DNA of 64,000 nucleotides from positions 1-64,000 of the forward strand of contig JAIQCW010000188.1 of NCBI GenBank assembly GCA_020283715.1, in the 5' to 3' direction. The notes beneath the pieces are model-generated. The model was not told the DNA's origin, did not search any database, and was given only the letters and a program-made list of their open reading frames with translations. This document shows positions 58,785 through 64,000 of the stretch, piece after piece. The DNA comes from Cytauxzoon felis (taxonomy: Eukaryota; Apicomplexa; Aconoidasida; Piroplasmida; Theileriidae). Each line of letters starts with the position of its first letter. Positions within the stretch are counted from its first letter, which is position 1. A program made the position numbers and the translations under genes.

Positions 58785-59454
58785 ATGGCTTCTAGACAGA
58801 GATTGAGATTCAATGTAGAACACATAATATTAATTAGGTATCAACTATCTGCAATAAAATTTTCAATTCTCTAGGAACCAATTCAAGCTGGTAGATAGGG
58901 ACGGTGATCTTCTTATAAATCGTGATGAGGTACATATATGTTAATGGTTACTATACTGTATAGTTTCGCACGCTTTTCCGTTCGTTTGGTCAAACACTAT
59001 CTAATAAACGTTTAGACTGGATTACGTCAGGTTAGAATTACAGTATACCTTAATAAATTTTTTAGAAGTATTTAACCAATCATCTAGCGGTAAATAGCTC
59101 TATGATTTATATCTAATAATAACGTAGGTATCGATTTCGACTCATTCATAAACGCCTTCGTTACATATTACTCGCCGCCACCCACTGAAAAGGTTGTACG
59201 TGAAGCATTCACTCTGTTCGATGATAAATTCACAGGTTTGTTGTTTCAATTTATGCTTATTACATAAAGGGTTTATCGATAAGAAAAAACTTGCTGATCT
59301 TCTAACAACTCGAGGGGAAAAACTAACACATGGGGAGGTAAATCACTTTTTCGATATAGTAGGAATAAAAGAAGGGACAAACAAGATAGACTACACATCA
59401 CTGGTCGACAATACCTACAAAATGCTGATAGATATACCATTGCATAGTCAATGA
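58785..59454 (+). CDS. EF-hand protein, calmodulin or myosin light-chain-like
   Basis: Calcium-sensor-type protein of about 150 residues in several short exons. The N-terminus is MASRQRLRFNVEHIILI; the first EF loop, DRDGDLLINRDE, has Asp at positions 1, 3 and 5 and Glu at 12 and is fully canonical. A FRSFGQTLSN helix then SNKRLDWIT follows, like calmodulin's VMRSLGQNPTE. Later exons encode FDSFINAFVTYYS, AFTLFDDKFTGFIDKKKL (third loop degenerate: Lys at position 3) and KIDYTSLVDNTYKML. Only the first loop is likely to bind calcium well. Essential myosin light chains of apicomplexans have similar decay; calmodulin itself is much more conserved, so it is not that. Confidence 0.7.
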
Positions 59455-59510
59455 AACTGTAACAATATGATGTAATTCGATGAAGATATTATATTCAAAT
59501 TAAAAACAAC

Positions 59511-59996
59511 TTAAATCTTGATATCATGCTCAGTATATTTAGATTTCGTTGCAGCCTTACTTTTCCTTTCCAATATCTTACGTCGGTGTTTATCCAGTCT
59601 AAGTTTCGTGATGACGACGTTGCTGGGATGAATTCCAACCTGGACGCTCTCACCTAAATATATTAAAAAATAAATTACAACAAACATACGAGTATTCTTA
59701 TCTCTATTAATGCGTTCAATATAAATTTTCCACTTTTTGCGGTAGACCTGCGTCACCTTACCCTCTCTGTCATGATAGTTGCCACGAACTACCATAACTT
59801 CGTCGTCCTTCCTTATAGGAATCGATCTTACATTATATTTCTGTCTTAATTCACGAGATAACACAGCGCTCATTATAATCCTACGCTTACTAGATGGAGC
59901 AGAAAAGTGAGCTTTGCGGCATTTCCTTCTGCTGCTAGACACGGCTAAAGAAAGTAAAACATAGATTCATATAAACTCACTCTTACTAAACTTCAT
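59511..59996 (-). CDS. RPL26: 60S ribosomal protein L26 (uL24)
   Basis: Large-subunit cytosolic ribosomal protein. Three exons: 59996-59981 (only 16 bases, MKFSK), 59944-59690, 59653-59511; together 138 codons. Family features: [20 protein letters not shown], the KOW strand [32 protein letters not shown] and [19 protein letters not shown]. The tiny first exon ends in a split codon and is needed to obtain the family N-terminus (MKF...); predictions that start at the next ATG would lose it. Introns are 36 nt with GTGAG and GTATG donors. Assignment is certain. Confidence 0.96.
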
Positions 59997-60455
59997 ATTA
60001 ATAATTTAATATTGTATGAAAAGTGAATAATCAACAATACATATAAAAGATACGACGCTACACTATAAACAAATGTTTAATAAAAGACGATCATGCATAC
60101 AAATAAAAATTGATAAATATAATTTAATAAAAGAAAATATCAGTCGTAAAAAAATGTCAATTTGATTTATACATTAGTCATTATAAAAAAAATTTATGGG
60201 GCAGAACTGTATTTCAAGAGGCAGATTAAAGTTACGATTGTACTGAATTCATCACATATAACGTTACTTTACCACAGATATTTGGACAAATGATTGAATA
60301 GATAGATAAATCAAGTGTTGAAATGTAATCGTAAATTTTAATCTTTGACAGGTTATAAAGATATCCAAACGAATATCACATGGAATCCAAATAAATAAGT
60401 ATTATTGTAACGTTACTACGTGAAGACAACACAATTGCCTGTAATGCATTAAAAT
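59997..60455. other. Intergenic
   Basis: About 460 very AT-rich bases upstream of RPL26 and beside the tRNA-Leu repeat. No convincing open frame. The flank right of 60450 is the start of the direct repeat. Confidence 0.5.
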
Positions 60456-60655
60456 TGACAGGAGTGGGGTTCGAACCCACGCCCTTTCGGACAACGGCCT
60501 AAACGTTGCGCCTTAGACCACTCGGCCATCCTGTCTAATTCGAGGGGTCGATTCTATGGTTTAGTAAATCATTTGTTGAACATAAAAACCAAAGAACAAC
60601 AAATCATTAATTATTATAAATAATTTCACCTTTAAAATTAAGTAAAATAAATATT
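60450..60655. repeat. Direct repeat unit, copy 1 (206 bp) carrying tRNA-Leu
   Basis: Copy 1 of a 206-bp unit repeated 362 bases to the right. The unit holds one tRNA-Leu and about 120 bp of AT-rich flank. By eye the copies differ at one base only (60501 A versus 60863 T), which falls in the tRNA anticodon. Confidence 0.95.
60456..60535 (-). tRNA. tRNA-Leu, anticodon TAG
   Basis: Reads on the minus strand with a 7-bp acceptor stem (GACAGGA against TCCTGTC), D arm GCCGAGTGGTCTAAGGC, a long variable arm typical of class II tRNAs, T arm GTGGG-TTCGAAC-CCCAC, and discriminator A. The anticodon stem CAACG/CGTTG encloses the loop TTTAGGC, giving anticodon TAG (UAG), which reads CUA and wobble codons. 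No intron. CCA is not encoded. Confidence 0.93.
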
Positions 60656-60811
60656 CATACACCTATGTTCATACTTAAGAATTTCTATTACAAAATCATT
60701 ATTTGTGTAACTACAATTTGGACTAAGACCGACTTGTAACGATACAAGAAGAATTATATGTATTAACGCATTAAATTAATTGGCTTAAATATTACTCTCC
60801 ATTTAATTTAA

Positions 60812-61017
60812 TAAAATTGACAGGAGTGGGGTTCGAACCCACGCCCTTTCGGACAACGGCCTTAACGTTGCGCCTTAGACCACTCGGCCATCCTGTCTAA
60901 TTCGAGGGGTCGATTCTATGGTTTAGTAAATCATTTGTTGAACATAAAAACCAAAGAACAACAAATCATTAATTATTATAAATAATTTCACCTTTAAAAT
61001 TAAGTAAAATAAATATT
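60812..61017. repeat. Direct repeat unit, copy 2 (206 bp) carrying tRNA-Leu
   Basis: Copy 2, offset 362 bases from copy 1. Homology stops abruptly on both sides. The right end lies 37 bases from the coronin stop. Confidence 0.95.
60818..60897 (-). tRNA. tRNA-Leu, anticodon AAG
   Basis: Identical to the neighbouring tRNA-Leu except for the first anticodon base. The same stem CAACG/CGTTG encloses the loop TTAAGGC, giving AAG, which after inosine formation would read CUU, CUC and CUA. Class II with long variable arm, discriminator A, no intron. All stem pairs are unaffected by the change. Confidence 0.93.
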
Positions 61018-61054
61018 TTATAGTAATAGTTTTCACTTGAACACTGTAAGACTG

Positions 61055-62701
61055 CTATTTCATTGACATGATAAGATTTGTGACATCTCCTCTTACAGCC
61101 TCTAACATGTTTAATAAATCAGCATTTTTACCATTACATTTGAAGTTTTCATTACATTCGCCAATAACTTTTAATAATTTTGTAAGTTTAGAGCCAACAT
61201 CCTATAGGCATAATATATGTAAAACGAGTAAACAAACATTTTCCTCATGAGAATCACTATTTGCAACTATGTCTAGGGATGACACAACATCGACGAGGTC
61301 ACTATTTTTCCAGTCATTTACTGTTGTTCTGCGTCTATGATGGTTACCATCTCCATACAATTCTGTCATAGACGCATGCGTGTTTCTTCTTATGACAAAC
61401 ATAGATGTTGCATTGATTTGAGTACAGTTCTCATTCGTTAAAACTCTGCCTAGTTCACATTTAGTTTTATCGCATATTGAAGTCGGAATTAAACAAAAAG
61501 ATTTAATGGAACCACATGTTTTAAACTCTCCTGCGCGGTTTAATTCGCCTTCAAAATATTGGAAAATTCTAACTGTCATATCACCCTACAAATTTGATAA
61601 AAACGACAAGTATCAATACCTTTCCAACAAGCGAAAGCAATCCAGTGAGTTCATCCCAATGTGGAATTAGCGGCGAGGGAGCACTGTCGACATCTTTCGA
61701 TAATAATGAATTTTCTATATTACGTACATCCCAAATCCTAACTTGTCTTGTTTTATTATTGACGAATCCGGTAGTCGCAATATGGCCATTACCGTAAGAT
61801 CCACCCAACCAACAGGCGTGCGTTAATTTGTTAGAATCATGAGCTTTAAACTTGTGAACACTTTTTCCAGATCTAGGGTCAATTAAAAAAACGTTGGCTT
61901 CTTTGGTTGATAAAATCATCAAGTCTCTGATACATTTTATAAATATATCTATCATCTTACCCGTCAGACTTCCACTCACAACACGATAACGGATCATCCA
62001 CAAGAATAGAGAATAATTCTTTCTGTTCTGATACATCCCTGATAAAATGTTTCAAGTTAAACAGTTAACACACCAAACTTTAGCACAACAATCGAATCCT
62101 CCTGAGAGTAGGACGAAATCTACTGTGGGATTCCACGATAAATTAGTAACTTTCATGGTGTGACCTGTAAGAGTACACCTGGGACTGGTAACATCTACTG
62201 CGTCATTTGGTACATTCCATATTTTTACAGTACAATCTAAAATTATACATTTAATAAACAGAAAACAAACCGTCAGACGCTGACGCCAGTAAGCTAGCAT
62301 CAAATTCATTAAATTTCAAATCTTGAATAGATCCACCGTGACCTAATAAATTGTTGTGATACTAACAAACACATACCCAAAAGTTTAATAACAGGAGGAT
62401 TTCTTCCGAAATTATTTATATCTATCAAAGCGACAACACCACCACTACCAACATCCCATGGAAACTAAATATTACGAACAAAAACACTTCTAAACATACG
62501 GCTATATGTTTTGGACTAGCTGCCAAACCGCAAGTCTGATTAGGACGGGCACTTATTTTCAGGTCCCTGTATGATTGTTTCCATGTTTCACCTATAACAA
62601 ATAAGTAAAATTGTAACCAAAATACTTGATAGGATGATACACGTAAAAAGGGGATGCAAACAAAACTTACCAAAAATATTTTTAAGTTTCATACATCCCA
62701 T
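61055..62701 (-). CDS. Coronin (actin-binding WD40 protein)
   Basis: Actin-filament bundling protein; in apicomplexans involved in motility-related membrane recycling. Begins at 62701 (MGCMKLKNIFG, then an intron). Blades visible: ETWKQSYRDLKISARPNQTC, DCTVKIWNVPNDAVDV, HTMKVTNLSWNPTVDFVLLS with GGFDCCAKVW, and HIATTGFVNNKTRQVRIWD. This is coronin's order, including the conserved first-blade W..YRDL-like start and the WxP..D outer strand. Conserved domain SFCLIPTSICDKTKCELGR follows near 61470. The C-terminus is a short helical segment (KLLKVIGECNENFK, then NMLEAVRGDVTNLIM) that could form the trimeric coiled coil. End at 61055 follows from an intron joining EEN to DVGSKLTKLL. Spans about 550 codons. 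Confidence 0.85.
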
Positions 62702-63513
62702 CGTGATGTAATATACTATCAAAAAAATACAACCGGATAATGATAGGATACTACTCTATGCGATAATATATATCATTGATATAGATTATAATGTCTATGA
62801 AAAATCAGATTCGGACAAAAGTACACCAATGTGTAAATACAGTGATGTGTATATCAGGGTTGTGGTGTCTTAAAAGTTGATATGCTTGACGGTGCCATTA
62901 GATTAAAATTTACGAACGTTCTGCCAACTTATATTTATGATAATAATCACTATTGTGCACTTTATCCGTGTATATTGTCAAATTGTTTTTTATTTGTCTA
63001 TTACTATTTCTTATTGACATCGCGGCTCCTGTGAATCGTTCTGTAAAGTAATTATACGTTTAATATTTAGTATCAAGTGTCATTATTTTAATATTGCATA
63101 TTTATAAAGCATCGGATAAACTTATTTAAGTACTGGAAATTAGCATTCATTAATAATTTAGTGTTGATAATTTAATGTGACACATTAGATGTCTATAAGC
63201 GTTGCCTGTTATTTTTGCTAACTGATTTATGATTAAATTTGTATTTATATATATATATATATATCAATCTGGTGGATACTCTTTTAGTTGTTGACTTATC
63301 TTGTTTTAGTGTTTTTATTGTTGTGATTTATTGATATATATTAACAAATTCGGAATTATAATAAATATCGATGTATATATTGTTTCTTTACTATACTCAA
63401 AAATATACTGAATTCAAACATAGTTCTTTAATAACAATTGATCGTTTTGCGATGCTTCTCATTCATGTTATTAACTATGATATTTTATTCTCGCCCCTGT
63501 AAATAATTTACGC
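62702..63513. other. Intergenic, divergent promoter region with (TA)n tract
   Basis: About 810 very AT-rich bases between coronin and a secreted-protein gene that starts in the opposite direction. A (TA)n tract is at 63246-63264. No open frame of note. Confidence 0.55.
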
Positions 63514-64000
63514 ATGGATATTGGTATACTCAGTTCATTATTTTTTTGCTTTTTCATCCTTAAATTGTCTAAAAATTGTGTAATTTTGAGTGATACTAAC
63601 GAGGTATCCCAAAGCATTTCTTCAATGTCTGATCCTTCACCTGTAACGTCTACTGGTAACCCTTCTCAGATTATTTCAAACGATAATGGTATTCTGAATA
63701 AAATATTTAAAACTAATCACGTTTGTTTTAGGTGTGTCATTGGATTTAAAATCTAACAGTGATAGTGACGTATCACGCTCGTGTGCCCTTCCTGACATGG
63801 TAAGATATACAGTTAAGCCCGAAATAAAAAAGAAAATTACAAGAATAATAGTAGACGGAAATGTTCTCACCGTTCCATCTTCCGAATCGGTGGAGGCAGT
63901 ATATTGTAAACAGAACTTTGATGGGATCTTTACTGTAATTTTAGCTGGTGGAAAGTCCAGAGAATTTAAATACACAGATGGTAAGTTCTTGTGTATCAAG
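63514..64000 (+). CDS. Secreted protein of unknown function (3' end outside window)
   Basis: Exon 1 (63514-63688) encodes MDIGILSSLFFCFFILKL, a clear signal peptide, followed by a Ser/Thr-rich stretch. Exon 2 (63732-63980) is joined in phase across a 43-nt intron and encodes a strand-rich domain with two cysteines (SCALPDMVRYTVKPE, then AVYCKQNFDGIFTVIL). The exon 2 donor is GTAAGT-like at 63981, so the gene continues beyond the window. It has no transmembrane segment so far. I recognise no family; similar architecture is common for secreted antigens of blood-stage piroplasms, but this is inference. Confidence 0.7.

Noticed and set aside
60436..60906. Inverted-repeat or transposon ends around the tRNA repeats
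   Set aside because: The repeats are in direct orientation, contain tRNA-Leu, and no terminal inverted repeat or transposase frame is nearby.

Overview
The window reads as nuclear DNA of a small, AT-rich, gene-dense apicomplexan. Evidence: eukaryotic housekeeping genes (eIF3c, Nup98, Sac3, RAD9, PIG-A, proteasome, spliceosome and cytosolic ribosomal proteins), very short introns (mostly 25-60 nt, GT..AG), genes packed on both strands with 3' ends that nearly touch or overlap, and bacterial-type organelle genes (RimM-like and RlmL-like proteins, mL49). The 25-40 nt introns fit a piroplasm best; Babesia microti or a close relative is my guess, by inference only.

Layout. 1-5 kb: the 3' end of a Nup98-type nucleoporin, RPS21, mitoribosomal mL49 and an 11-exon aminopeptidase P with an apparent single-base frameshift. 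5-17 kb: eIF3c, valyl-tRNA synthetase, a 1,056-residue unknown protein and a THUMP/UPF0020 RNA methyltransferase. 17-26 kb: RAD9, a RimM-like protein with a C2H2 zinc finger inside its PRC barrel, an F-box protein whose 3' coding end overlaps it antisense, a 546-residue unknown, RPSA and a PP1 inhibitor-3. 26-36 kb: SR140 and WBP4 spliceosome proteins, ubiquitin-like/S27a fusion, unknowns and a Nudix hydrolase. 36-46 kb: Sac3 (TREX-2), Dcp1, an ORC4/5-like ATPase and PIG-A. 46-60 kb: CSA-like WD40 protein, proteasome Rpn6, TAF9-like protein, Derlin, a two-RRM protein, Usp14/Ubp6, CD2BP2-like GYF protein, methionine aminopeptidase, an EF-hand protein and RPL26. 60-64 kb: two tRNA-Leu genes in a direct duplication, coronin, and the start of a secreted protein.

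Themes. Many genes serve RNA life (export: Nup98, Sac3; splicing: SR140, WBP4, CD2BP2; decay: Dcp1; translation: ribosomal proteins, eIF3c, VARS, tRNAs) or proteostasis (Rpn6, Usp14, Derlin, F-box, aminopeptidases). Exon models were built by hand by joining frames at GT..AG sites and checking that phases match and family motifs continue; where I give exon counts the coding length is divisible by three unless stated. Other boundaries are gene spans only. No CRISPR array, insertion sequence or recognisable promoter motif was seen.
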